Shown here in pieces: positions 16,997 through 24,863 of a stretch of DNA of 64,000 nucleotides. Made by a program: the position numbers and the translations under genes. The stretch comes from DASXKD01 sp963734725 (GTDB lineage: Bacteria; Actinomycetota; Actinomycetes; Streptosporangiales; Streptosporangiaceae), in the NCBI GenBank assembly GCA_963734725.1, contig CAVTIX010000025.1, positions 213,997-277,996 of the forward strand, in the 5' to 3' direction. The notes under the pieces were generated by a model, which saw only the letters and a list, made by a program, of their open reading frames with translations, was not told where the DNA came from and searched no databases. Within the stretch, counting starts at the first letter, position 1. Every line of letters starts with the position of its first letter.

Positions 16997-18442
16997 TCAG
17001 TAGCGGTAGTGGTCTGGCTTGTACGGCCCTTCCAGCGGGACGCCGAGGTAGCTGGCCTGTGCCTTGGTCAGCTCGGTGAGCCGGACGCCGAGCGCGTCCA
17101 GGTGCAGCCGGGCCACCTTCTCGTCCAGGTGCTTGGGCAGGGTGTGCACGCCGGTCGGATAGTCCTGCGGCCGGGTGAACAGCTCGACCTGCGCGATCAC
17201 CTGGTTGGTGAAGGAGTTGGACATGACGAAGCTCGGGTGGCCAGTGGCGTTCCCCAGGTTGAGCAGGCGCCCCTCGGACAGCACGATCACGGCGTGCCCG
17301 TCGGGGAACACCCACTCGTCCACCTGGGGCTTGATGTTCTCCTTGCGGATGCCGGGCAGCCGGGCCAGGCCGGCCATGTCGATCTCGTTGTCGAAGTGCC
17401 CGATGTTGCCGACGATCGCCTGGTGCTTCATCTGGCTCATGTGGTCGGCGGTGATCACGTCACGGTTGCCGGTCGCGCTGATGAAGATGTCGGCCGTGGC
17501 CACCACGTCCTCGACGGTCGCGACCTGGTAGCCGTCCATCGCCGCCTGGAGCGCGTTGATCGGGTCGATCTCGGTGATGATCACCCGCGCGCCCTGGCCG
17601 CGCAGCGACTCGGCGCAGCCCTTGCCCACGTCCCCGTAGCCGCAGACCACCGCGACCTTGCCGCCGATGAGCACGTCCGTGGCCCGATTGATGCCGTCGA
17701 TGAGCGAGTGCCGGCAGCCGTACTTGTTGTCGAACTTGGACTTGGTGACCGAGTCGTTGACGTTGATCGCGGGGAATGCCAGCGTGCCGTCGGTGGCGCG
17801 CTCGTACAGCCGGTGCACCCCGGTGGTGGTTTCCTCGGTCACGCCGACGATGCCCCCGGCCATCCTGGTGAAGCGCTCCTGGTCGGCTGCCACGCTGGCC
17901 CGGAGCAGGTCCAGGATGACGGCGAGTTCCTCGGGGTCCTCGTCGGTGGCGATCGGCACCGCCCCGGCCTGCTCGTACTCGGCGCCCTGGTGGACCAGCA
18001 GCGTGGCGTCGCCGCCGTCGTCGAGCAGCATGTTGGGCCCGTCCTCGCCGGGCCAGGTGAGCGCCTGGTCGGCGCACCACCAGTACTCGGTCAGCGTCTC
18101 GCCTTTCCAGGCGAACACCGGCACGCCGCGCGGGTTGTCCGCGGTCCCGTCCGGGCCAACCGCGACCGCCGCGGCCGCGTGATCCTGGGTGGAGAAGATG
18201 TTGCAGCTTGCCCACCGGACCTGCGCGCCGAGCGCGACAAGCGTCTCGATCAGGACCGCCGTCTGCACCGTCATGTGCAGCGAGCCGGTGATGCGGGCGC
18301 CGCGCAGCGGCTGCGTGCGCGCGTACTCGGCGCGGACCGCCATCAGCCCGGGCATCTCGTGCTCGGCGAGGGTGATCTCCTTGCGCCCGAACTCCGCAAG
18401 CGAGAGGTCGGCGACCTTGAACGGAAGAGGTTCCGCGGGCAT
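16997..18442 (-). CDS. ahcY: Adenosylhomocysteinase
   Basis: 481-aa canonical SAH hydrolase, cleaving S-adenosylhomocysteine to adenosine and homocysteine in the activated methyl cycle. Motifs are intact: SLHMTVQTAVLIETL, the LLDDGGDATLL Asp region, EETTTGVHRLY, VTKSKFDNKYGCRHSL (Lys and Asp), NAD-binding GYGDVGKGCA, GNIGHFDNEID, and the C-terminal KPDHYRY. It includes the insertion usual in actinobacterial and plant enzymes (about 90-135). It shares an operon with the paralogue downstream. Its upstream region carries unusual interlocked inverted repeats. Confidence 0.97.
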   Translation of the reverse strand: MPAEPLPFKVADLSLAEFGRKEITLAEHEMPGLMAVRAEYARTQPLRGARITGSLHMTVQTAVLIETLVALGAQVRWASCNIFSTQDHAAAAVAVGPDGTADNPRGVPVFAWKGETLTEYWWCADQALTWPGEDGPNMLLDDGGDATLLVHQGAEYEQAGAVPIATDEDPEELAVILDLLRASVAADQERFTRMAGGIVGVTEETTTGVHRLYERATDGTLAFPAINVNDSVTKSKFDNKYGCRHSLIDGINRATDVLIGGKVAVVCGYGDVGKGCAESLRGQGARVIITEIDPINALQAAMDGYQVATVEDVVATADIFISATGNRDVITADHMSQMKHQAIVGNIGHFDNEIDMAGLARLPGIRKENIKPQVDEWVFPDGHAVIVLSEGRLLNLGNATGHPSFVMSNSFTNQVIAQVELFTRPQDYPTGVHTLPKHLDEKVARLHLDALGVRLTELTKAQASYLGVPLEGPYKPDHYRY

Positions 18443-18474
18443 GTCCGCTCCTGTCCTGTTTCTGGGCTGTCTAG

Positions 18475-18538
18475 GGCGCTCGCCGCATCGTGATCATGAG
18501 ATAGCGAGTGCTGGAGCGCCATCAAAGTCATGATCACG
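18475..18538. promoter_or_regulatory. Interlocked inverted repeats upstream of ahcY
   Basis: Two inverted repeats are interleaved: GGCGCTC (18475-18481) with GAGCGCC (18514-18520), and CGTGATCATGA (18489-18499) with TCATGATCACG (18528-18538). The spacing between A and B and between A' and B' is 7 bases in both. The order A-B-A'-B' allows either two operator sites for a DNA-binding protein or a pseudoknot in the ahcY leader RNA. It lies 33-96 bases upstream of the ahcY start and between it and the divergent merR-type gene. Confidence 0.5.
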
Positions 18539-18620
18539 ACAGCTGGGCGGCGCGATCGAGTGTGGCGCCAGATCGACCGTAGGCGATTTCGGGCAGCAGC
18601 GCACGCGCAGGCGCAAGTTC

Positions 18621-18645
18621 TTGACACAAAAATGTTAGATTTGTG
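18621..18645 (+). promoter_or_regulatory. MerR-type promoter/operator
   Basis: TTGACA (18621-18626) overlaps a palindrome CACAAA (18625-18630) - 9 bases - TTTGTG (18640-18645) that ends just before the ATG at 18649. A dyad between -35 and start is typical for MerR-family self-regulation. A -10 would fall at about 18644-18650, so the transcript is very short-leadered or leaderless. Confidence 0.5.
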
Positions 18646-18648
18646 CTT

Positions 18649-19110
18649 ATGCGGATCACGGAGGCAGCGCAGCGCCTTGGCACGTCGCCCCGGATGCTGC
18701 GGTACCGCGACCTGCTCGGCCTGCTCCCGCCGGTGCGCGCGACAACGCCGGCCACGGGCCATTCCCCCTCCGGCCTCCCCCGCGGCCACCGCCGGTTCGG
18801 CGACGACGACCTGGCGGCGGTCGCGCACGCCCTGCGGATCGAGCAACGGTACGACATCAGCCCCGCCGCGCTGGCGTTCGGGCTCAAGGTCTTGACGGAA
18901 CCCGGCGTCCGGGCGGACGTGGCCGAACTGGGCCGCCGGCTGCGACGGATCGCCCCGCCGCCGGCCCGGGCGCTGGACTTCGAGCAGGAACGGGCGCGGC
19001 GGCTGCTGCGGCTGCCGGCAGGCGGGCAGCCAGCCGGCCGGGGCCGGGGCGGCCCGCCGGCCGGGGCGGCCCGGCCGGCGGAGACCCCGCCCGGCGCCCG
19101 GGGGAGGTGA
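18649..19110 (+). CDS. MerR family transcriptional regulator
   Basis: 153 aa from ATG 18649 (a GTG two codons upstream is possible). N-terminal MerR helix-turn-helix: MRITEAAQRLGTSPRMLRYR, a Leu/Pro-rich wing, and GHRRFGDDDLAAV. A helical region (about 70-115) follows and the tail is Gly/Ala/Pro/Arg-rich without a recognisable effector domain. It is divergent from ahcY, and a palindrome in its own promoter suggests autoregulation. Whether it also controls ahcY is not known. Confidence 0.85.
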   Translation: MRITEAAQRLGTSPRMLRYRDLLGLLPPVRATTPATGHSPSGLPRGHRRFGDDDLAAVAHALRIEQRYDISPAALAFGLKVLTEPGVRADVAELGRRLRRIAPPPARALDFEQERARRLLRLPAGGQPAGRGRGGPPAGAARPAETPPGARGR

Positions 19111-19112
19111 CC

Positions 19113-19682
19113 TCAGCCGCGCGCCTGGCGCGCCTCCCACTCGCGGCACAGCATCGCGTAGACCAGCTCGTCGCTCCACTCCCCCTTGACGAACTCGTTC
19201 TCCACCAGGTGCGCTTCACGGCGCATGCCGGCGCGCTCCAGCACCCGCGCCGACGCGATGTTGCGCGCGTCGAGGTGCCCGGTGATCCGGTGCAGCCCCA
19301 GTCCCTCGAAGCCCAGCCGCAGCAGCGCGACGGCGGCCTCGGTGGCCATGCCGCGGCCGTGATAGGCGGGATTGAAGGTGTAACCGATCTCGCCCTTCTG
19401 GTGTTGCTCGCTGCGCCAGAAGAACACGCAGTCGCCCACCACCTCCCCCGTGTCCGCCAGCTCGGCGACCAGGTGGAGCTCCTGGCCCGCCTCGGTGAGG
19501 GCCGTCGCACCTGCCCGCTCCGCCACCAGGGCCTCGACTTCGGCCCGGTTCCGCGCCTGGCTGTACAGGTAGCGATGGACCTCGGTCAGCCGGTGGTAGG
19601 CGTACAGGGCATCGACGTCACCGGGTGCGAACGGCCGCAGCAGCAGCCGCTCGGTGCGGATGGGATACTCCGGCTGAAACAT
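19113..19682 (-). CDS. GNAT acetyltransferase (RimJ/RimL-like)
   Basis: 189-aa N-acetyltransferase. It begins RTERLLLRPFAPGDVDALYAY, a RimJ/RimL/Acetyltransf_3 start. It has EIGYTFNPAYHGRGMATEAA, which forms the acetyl-CoA pyrophosphate loop (HGRGMATEA), and RNIASARVLERAGM near the end, the usual GNAT motif B. Probably acetylates an amino group of a protein N-terminus or small molecule; target unknown. Convergent with the MerR gene (2 bases apart). Confidence 0.9.
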   Translation of the reverse strand: MFQPEYPIRTERLLLRPFAPGDVDALYAYHRLTEVHRYLYSQARNRAEVEALVAERAGATALTEAGQELHLVAELADTGEVVGDCVFFWRSEQHQKGEIGYTFNPAYHGRGMATEAAVALLRLGFEGLGLHRITGHLDARNIASARVLERAGMRREAHLVENEFVKGEWSDELVYAMLCREWEARQARG

Positions 19683-19690
19683 GGGTTACC

Positions 19691-20866
19691 TCAGCGGCGG
19701 GGGCGGCGGCGGACGGCGCGGATCGCCGGGTCGGTCGCGTCCGCGCGTGACTCGCGGTACAGGTCGGGCTCCAGGTAGATCACCTTGGCGATGGGGACCG
19801 CGGCCCGGACCCGCCGTTCGGCCGCGTCGATCCCGGCGGTGACCTCCTCCGCGCTGTCGCAAGGCCGCACCGCGATCTTCGCCGCCACCAGCACGCTCTC
19901 CGGGCCGAGGTGCATGGTCCGCATATGGATGACGCATTCCACCTCGGGGCCTGCCTGCAGCGCGGTGACGATCGCGCGCTCGTCCTCGGCGCTCGCCGAC
20001 TCCCCGATCAGCAGGCTCTTCATCTCCACCGCCAGGATCACGGCAACGCAGCCCAGCAGGAGGCCGATGGCCAGCGAGCCGGCCCCGTCCCAGGCCTCGT
20101 TGCCGGTGATCACCGTGAGGCTCACCCCCACGGTGGCCAGCAACAGCCCGGCCAGGGCGGCCATGTCTTCGAGCAGGATCGCCGGCAGTTCCGGGGCCTT
20201 GGCCCGGCGGATGAACGCCAGCCAGTTGCCCCCGTTGCGCTGCTCGCTCGATTCCCGCACCGCGGTGCGCAGCGACAGGCTCTCGAGCACGATGGCGATC
20301 GCCAGCACGACGAACGCGACCACCGGGCTATGCACCGGCGCGGGATGCATGATCTTGTGAATGCCCTCGTAGATGGAGAACAAGGCACCCACGGTGAACA
20401 GCACGACCGCGACCACGAACGCGTAGAAGTACCGTTCCCGGCCGAACCCGAACGGGTGTTCCTCGGTCCGGTCGCGCTGGGCCCGGTTGCGGCCGCGCAG
20501 CAACAGGAGCTGGTTCCCGCAGTCGGCGACGGAGTGCACGGATTCGGCGAGCATCGACGCCGACCCGGTGATGATGAACGCCACGAACTTCGTGGCCGCG
20601 ATGCCCACGTTGGCGGCGAGCGCCGCAACGACCGCGATCACGCCGCCCGAATGCCCGGCCTCCGCGGCCTGGCCCTGTTGATCCGCCGCCGGCCCCGGCG
20701 TCGGCCCGGAAGACGGCCCCGACGCCGACCCGGAAGACGCTCCAGGCGCCGGCTCGGGCGCCACCGTCCCGGGCTCGGGCGGAGCCGGCGAGGGCCGCCC
20801 GGACACCGAGGACCGCCCCGGGGACGTCGGGGACTGCCTCCCGGACTGGTCGGGCGGCCCCGGCAC
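19691..20866 (-). CDS. Cation diffusion facilitator transporter
   Basis: 391 aa from GTG 20866, preceded by a GGGGGG run that overlaps the end of the upstream gene; the exact start is uncertain. The first ~70 residues are Pro/Ser/Gly-rich. The CDF domain has six membrane helices: ESVHSVADCGNQLLLL holds His111 and Asp115 of the metal site, and LLEDMAALAGLLL is the paired helix. A C-terminal cytoplasmic domain (about 290-375) ends with YLEPDLYRESRAD. CDF proteins export divalent cations by proton antiport; the metal (Zn, Fe, Mn) cannot be told. Confidence 0.85.
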   Translation of the reverse strand: MPGPPDQSGRQSPTSPGRSSVSGRPSPAPPEPGTVAPEPAPGASSGSASGPSSGPTPGPAADQQGQAAEAGHSGGVIAVVAALAANVGIAATKFVAFIITGSASMLAESVHSVADCGNQLLLLRGRNRAQRDRTEEHPFGFGRERYFYAFVVAVVLFTVGALFSIYEGIHKIMHPAPVHSPVVAFVVLAIAIVLESLSLRTAVRESSEQRNGGNWLAFIRRAKAPELPAILLEDMAALAGLLLATVGVSLTVITGNEAWDGAGSLAIGLLLGCVAVILAVEMKSLLIGESASAEDERAIVTALQAGPEVECVIHMRTMHLGPESVLVAAKIAVRPCDSAEEVTAGIDAAERRVRAAVPIAKVIYLEPDLYRESRADATDPAIRAVRRRPRR

Positions 20867-20892
20867 GGAGTCAGCGGTAATGTCCGGCCCCC

Positions 20893-22008
20893 CTACGCGA
20901 TCCGGGCTTTCAGTTCCTGGATCGCCGCGATCGGCGCCGGGTCGATGCCGTTCGCGATCGCGAGATACACCGAGGCGTAGTCGATCAGCTGCACCAGGCT
21001 GGCGAGCCGCTCGAGCGGCTGGTCGCCGGCCGCAGCCAGCTCGGTCACCTCGATGCCGCGCTCGGCCGCGATCCGCGCGGACTCCTCCCGCCGCCGCGCC
21101 ACCTGCGGATGCTCGTGGGTGTCCCGCAGCAGCACCAGCCGCAGCGGCACCGGCGGCGCCTGGTCCTCCCCCGCCGCGCCCGGCGCCGCCGCGAACGGCC
21201 CGTCGAAGACAACCACCTGGTTGTGGTTGGCTTCGGGCAGGACGCCCGCGATCGCGGGGTACTTGCCGTTTTCGTGCAACTGGTTGGCGAACCGGGCGGC
21301 GGCCACGCCGGCCAGCGGGGACGTGCCCCAGATCATCGGGAGCGCGCCGGACAGGTCCAGCGCGAGCGTCTTCGCCGGGTTGACGAACGCCTCGCTGTCC
21401 GGGCGGCACAGGTGCGCGACCCGTTCCAGCTCGGCGGCGGCCGCCTCGTAGGCCTGATCGGGCACGTCCAAGATCCCCAGCCGGGCCGCGAACACGACCA
21501 GCGGCACGGACAGGCCCCAGAGCATCGACCTCGGCATGCCCGACGGCTGGACCCCGATGAACCCGGCGCGGGCCTGCTCGGCCAGGGCGGCGAGCGGCGA
21601 ATCCGGGCTGCCCACCCCGAGCATGCGGCAGCCGCGGCGGGCGGCCTCCCTGGCCGCCGACAGCGTCTCCTCGGTGGCCCCCGAGCAGGACACCGCGATC
21701 ACCAGGTCCGCCGCGCCTACCCAGCCGGGCAGCCGGTAGTCGTGCACGGTGGTCACCTGCACCGGGCAGCCCTGGCCGGCGACCGCCGCGAGCACCTCCC
21801 CGGCGATGCCGGATCCGCCCATGCCGGTGACCACGATCGCGCGCGGCCGCCCTCCGGCGAGGAGCTCGCCGAGGTCAGCCTCGGTGGCCGCGCGCGCGGC
21901 CGCGCGTACCTGCGCCGCGGCCGAGGCGACCTGCCGGAGGATGCCGGACGGGTCGGCCGCCTCCAGCAGCGCCGCGTCGTCGAGGCGCTCGGCTGCCGCC
22001 AGGGTCAC
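20893..22008 (-). CDS. SIS-domain sugar isomerase-like protein (TobH/bact-PGI family)
   Basis: 371 aa, GTG start at 22008 overlapping the stop of the preceding small gene (GTGA). The SIS fold has the phosphosugar motif GMGGSGIAGE near residue 60 and SCSGATEET; the C-terminal part resembles the bifunctional phosphoglucose/phosphomannose isomerase domain (LHENGKYPAIAGVLPEANHN). Known as TobH in mycobacteria, always beside manB. Probably supplies mannose-6-phosphate for GDP-mannose, but activity of this branch is not assured. Confidence 0.88.
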   Translation of the reverse strand: MTLAAAERLDDAALLEAADPSGILRQVASAAAQVRAAARAATEADLGELLAGGRPRAIVVTGMGGSGIAGEVLAAVAGQGCPVQVTTVHDYRLPGWVGAADLVIAVSCSGATEETLSAAREAARRGCRMLGVGSPDSPLAALAEQARAGFIGVQPSGMPRSMLWGLSVPLVVFAARLGILDVPDQAYEAAAAELERVAHLCRPDSEAFVNPAKTLALDLSGALPMIWGTSPLAGVAAARFANQLHENGKYPAIAGVLPEANHNQVVVFDGPFAAAPGAAGEDQAPPVPLRLVLLRDTHEHPQVARRREESARIAAERGIEVTELAAAGDQPLERLASLVQLIDYASVYLAIANGIDPAPIAAIQELKARIA

Positions 22009-22217
22009 CCCCCGGCCCCTTCTGGCTCACTGGCCTTCGGCTGCCCGGGACGGCGCGCCTCGTCCACCAGCAGCACGGGGATGTCGTCGCGCACCGGGTA
22101 GGCGAGCCCGCATTCGGGGTTCGTGCACACCAGTTCGCTGGCGTGGTCGTCCTCGCGGAGCGGGGCGTGGCAGGCCGGGCAGGCCAGGATCTCAAGCAGC
22201 CAGTCATCTATTTTCAC
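22005..22217 (-). CDS. Trm112-like/UPF0434 zinc-ribbon protein
   Basis: 70-aa protein beginning MKIDDWLLEILACPACHAPL, with Cys pairs CPAC (13-16) and CTNPEC (31-36) and the YPVRDDIPVLL motif of the Trm112/UPF0434 family. Homologues are small activators or zinc-binding partners of methyltransferases; the partner here is unknown. It sits between manB and tobH with a GTGA overlap to the latter. Confidence 0.9.
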   Translation of the reverse strand: MKIDDWLLEILACPACHAPLREDDHASELVCTNPECGLAYPVRDDIPVLLVDEARRPGQPKASEPEGAGG

Positions 22218-22244
22218 GGCGTCTCCCAGGATGCGCGGCGGGCG

Positions 22245-23594
22245 TCAGCCGCCGCGCACGATGTGCAGGACCTCGTCGCGTACCGCGGCGAGGGTCGGTT
22301 CGGCGGATGCTTCCACGTTGAGCCGCAGCAACGGCTCGGTGCCGGACGGGCGGACGTTGAACCACCAGTCCTGGCTGGTCACGGTCAGCCCGTCCATGTC
22401 TTCCATGGTGATGCCGGGGCGCCCGGAGAACGCCTGCCGGACCGCCTCGGTCGCCGCGCGCTGGTCGCTGACCTCGCTGTTGATCTCACCGGAGGCGGCA
22501 TACCGGCCATAGCGGGCCAGCAGCCGCGACAGCGGCGCCTCCTGGGCGCCCAGCGCGGCGAGCACGTGCAGCGCGGCCAGCATGCCCGAGTCGGCGAACC
22601 AGAAATCGCGGAAGTAGAAGTGCCCGGAGTGCTCACCGCCGAACACCGCGCCGGTCTCGGCCATCCGCGCCTTGATGAACGAGTGGCCCACCCGGGTGCG
22701 CACCGGCTTGCCGCCGTGCTCGGTGATGATCTCGGGCACCGCCCGGGAGGTGATCAGGTTGTGGATCACGGTCGCCCCGGGCTCGCGGGCCAGTTCCCTG
22801 GCTGCGATCAGCGCGGTGACGACCGACGGCGAGACGATCCGGGCCCGCTCGTCCACGACGAAGCAGCGGTCCGCGTCGCCGTCGAAGGCCAGGCCCACGT
22901 CCGCGCCGTGCTCCAGCACGGCCCGCTGCAGGTCGGCGAGATTCGCCGGGTCGATCGGGTTGGCCTCGTGGTTGGGGAACGTGCCGTCCAGCTCGAAGAA
23001 CAGCGGAATCACCTCGACCGGCAGGCCCGCGAGCACCCGCGGGACCGTATGGCCCGCCATGCCGTTGCCCGCGTCAACGGCGACCCTCAGCGGCCGGATG
23101 CCCGACACATCGACCAGCGACCTCAGGAAGCCGGCGTACCCCGGCAGCAGGTCGCGGCTGGCGATGGTCCCGGTGCGGCCCTGCTGCGCGGGCGCCCCGC
23201 GCTCGGCCGCCTCCTGCAGCTCGGCGAGCCCGGTGTCCTTGCCGACTGGTCTTGCCCCGCTGCGGCACAGCTTGATCCCGTTGTACTTGGGCGGGTTGTG
23301 GCTGGCCGTGATCATGGCCCCGGGGATGCCGAGGCTGCCGCTGGCGTAGTAGAGCATGTCGGTGGACCCGAGCCCGCCCGCGATGACGTCCGCCCCTTGC
23401 GCGGCTGCCCCGCGGCCGAACCCCTCGGCCAGCAACGGCGAGGACGTCCGCATGTCGTGCATGATGGCGATGGACGCCGCCCCGGTCAGCCGGGCGAACG
23501 CGGCGCCGATCGCCTCGGCGACGGATTCATCCAGCTCATCGGGGACTACCCCGCGGATGTCGTAAGACATGAAGATCTTCGAATACTGGCCCAC
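22245..23594 (-). CDS. manB: Phosphomannomutase/phosphoglucomutase
   Basis: 449 aa, GTG 23594 (VGQYSKIFMSYDIRG, matching the actinobacterial ManB N-terminus). Alpha-D-phosphohexomutase with all signatures: phosphoserine Ser98 in TASHNPP, metal loop DGDADR (about 246), sugar-binding GEHSGH and phosphate-binding RPSGTEP. Converts mannose-6-phosphate to mannose-1-phosphate for GDP-mannose, needed for mannolipids and glycoproteins. Neighbours tobH, a manC-like gene and large glycosyltransferases fit this role. Confidence 0.95.
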   Translation of the reverse strand: MGQYSKIFMSYDIRGVVPDELDESVAEAIGAAFARLTGAASIAIMHDMRTSSPLLAEGFGRGAAAQGADVIAGGLGSTDMLYYASGSLGIPGAMITASHNPPKYNGIKLCRSGARPVGKDTGLAELQEAAERGAPAQQGRTGTIASRDLLPGYAGFLRSLVDVSGIRPLRVAVDAGNGMAGHTVPRVLAGLPVEVIPLFFELDGTFPNHEANPIDPANLADLQRAVLEHGADVGLAFDGDADRCFVVDERARIVSPSVVTALIAARELAREPGATVIHNLITSRAVPEIITEHGGKPVRTRVGHSFIKARMAETGAVFGGEHSGHFYFRDFWFADSGMLAALHVLAALGAQEAPLSRLLARYGRYAASGEINSEVSDQRAATEAVRQAFSGRPGITMEDMDGLTVTSQDWWFNVRPSGTEPLLRLNVEASAEPTLAAVRDEVLHIVRGG

Positions 23595-23711
23595 GCTGGC
23601 CCCTTGCCTCCCGTGTCAGCCCGAGGGCGCGCCGTTGCGGCGGAATCGCGGCAGCCGCCGCGCGATCACGTCACCCGAGCCTACCGGTAGGGCCGCCAGG
23701 CCCGGTGTGCC

Positions 23712-24080
23712 TCAGCGCTTGCCGGGCTCGGCCGGGTCCGAGCGGAGGACCCGCAGGTGGCCACGGCGGCCTACTTCGACGCCGTGCCCCACCGGCTCAG
23801 CCTCAGGGCTAGCCGGCGCGGCCTCCCGGACCGCGTTGGCGAGCGCCTCCAGGTCGTCGGCCTGCGTCGGCACAGGCGCCTCCGGGTGCACCGGCAGCCG
23901 CACCACATCCCAGCCGAGCGGGGCGGTCAGCCGGCCGGCGTGGTCGGCGCACAGGTCGTAGCAGTGCGGCTCGACGTAGGCGGCCAGCGGCCCAAGGACC
24001 GCGGTGGAGTCGCGGTAGACATACGTCAGCGTGTACACCGAGTCTTGCTTGCATCCCGGCCGGGAACACCGACGCGCCAT
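23712..24080 (-). CDS. DUF3499 family protein
   Basis: 122-aa protein with an N-terminal zinc-finger-like region: MARRCSRPGCKQDSVYTL, then CYDLCADHAGRLTAPLGWDVVRL. The Cys/His pattern suggests metal binding. DUF3499 is confined to actinobacteria and is found between manB and the metallopeptidase-like gene, as here. Function unknown. Confidence 0.92.
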   Translation of the reverse strand: MARRCSRPGCKQDSVYTLTYVYRDSTAVLGPLAAYVEPHCYDLCADHAGRLTAPLGWDVVRLPVHPEAPVPTQADDLEALANAVREAAPASPEAEPVGHGVEVGRRGHLRVLRSDPAEPGKR

Positions 24081-24318
24081 CAGCAGCCAGCCTCACTCAC
24101 CAAACCCGGCAGCGCGGATCCGGCGGAGGGCCGGAGCACGCACATACTCACAAGGGCAGACCGTACCGACATGCGACAGCTAACGCCATCACCAGCGCCG
24201 CTCGGCGTGATCGTGTCTTGCGCTCCCGTGGAAAAAGCGCCGGTAGCGCGGTCCATTCGAAAGTTCACTTGCCACATGCATAACGGCTGGCGGCGCCTGG
24301 CCGGATACCCTCGGAACC

Positions 24319-24858
24319 GTGCAGACCACCGAGGGGGACAGCCCGGAGCGCGCCGCCCGGATCCGGCGGCGGGACCGGCACGGGCGCGGCCTGCGCGGGG
24401 TGCTGGCGCCGCCGGGCGTGCCGCTGTACCGGACCCGCACGGAGCGCTTCGACGACCTCGTCCTGCAAGCCGTGGCCCGGCTGGAGCCGCAGTGGGAGGC
24501 GCACCTGTCGGGCGTGGAGTTCGCGGTGGAGGAGATACCGCCGCTGGACGAGGCCTTCGGCGGGGCGCGCGGCCCGGTGCCGCTGTCCCGTCTGGAGCCC
24601 GGCTCGCCCCGGTCCCGTGCGCCAGAGCCTGGCGACGACTGGCCGGACGGGCCTGCTGCCAGACCCGGGGCGGACCGGCCAGATAGTCCGGCCGGTCAGG
24701 ACCCGCCCCGGATCGTGGTGTACCGTCGGCCGCTCATGGCCCGCGCGGACGACGAGGACGAGCTGGGCGAGCTCGTCTTCGACGTCGTGGTGGAGGAGTT
24801 CGCGCGGATGCTGGGCCTGGACCCGGGCGACGTGGACCCGGGGTACGGCGGCGACTGA
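24319..24858 (+). CDS. Metallopeptidase-like (MMP/zincin_1) protein lacking HExxH
   Basis: 179 aa from GTG 24319. N-terminal RRDRHGRGLRGVLAPP and FDDLVLQAVARLE segments match the small metallopeptidase (PF06262-like) family, as does the C-terminal EDELGELVFDVVVEEFARMLG helix. In catalytic members this helix carries HExxH (VVVHEIAHH); here it reads VEEFAR, so no zinc site is expected. About 50 central residues are low-complexity. Divergent from DUF3499 across 238 bases that hold no gene. Probably a non-enzymatic member. Confidence 0.82.
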   Translation: MQTTEGDSPERAARIRRRDRHGRGLRGVLAPPGVPLYRTRTERFDDLVLQAVARLEPQWEAHLSGVEFAVEEIPPLDEAFGGARGPVPLSRLEPGSPRSRAPEPGDDWPDGPAARPGADRPDSPAGQDPPRIVVYRRPLMARADDEDELGELVFDVVVEEFARMLGLDPGDVDPGYGGD

Positions 24859-24863
24859 CGGAC

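Noticed and set aside
15687..17003. Long open frames on the plus strand over the SAH hydrolases
   Set aside because: Shadow frames; the minus-strand proteins carry all SAHH motifs.
15714..17315. A 533-aa version of the second SAH hydrolase
   Set aside because: The added 108 residues overlap the ahcY 3' end and look like out-of-frame sequence; ATG 16991 fits.
18443..18648. SAH riboswitch upstream of ahcY
   Set aside because: The repeats do not fit the SAH riboswitch core I know; reported only as interlocked repeats.
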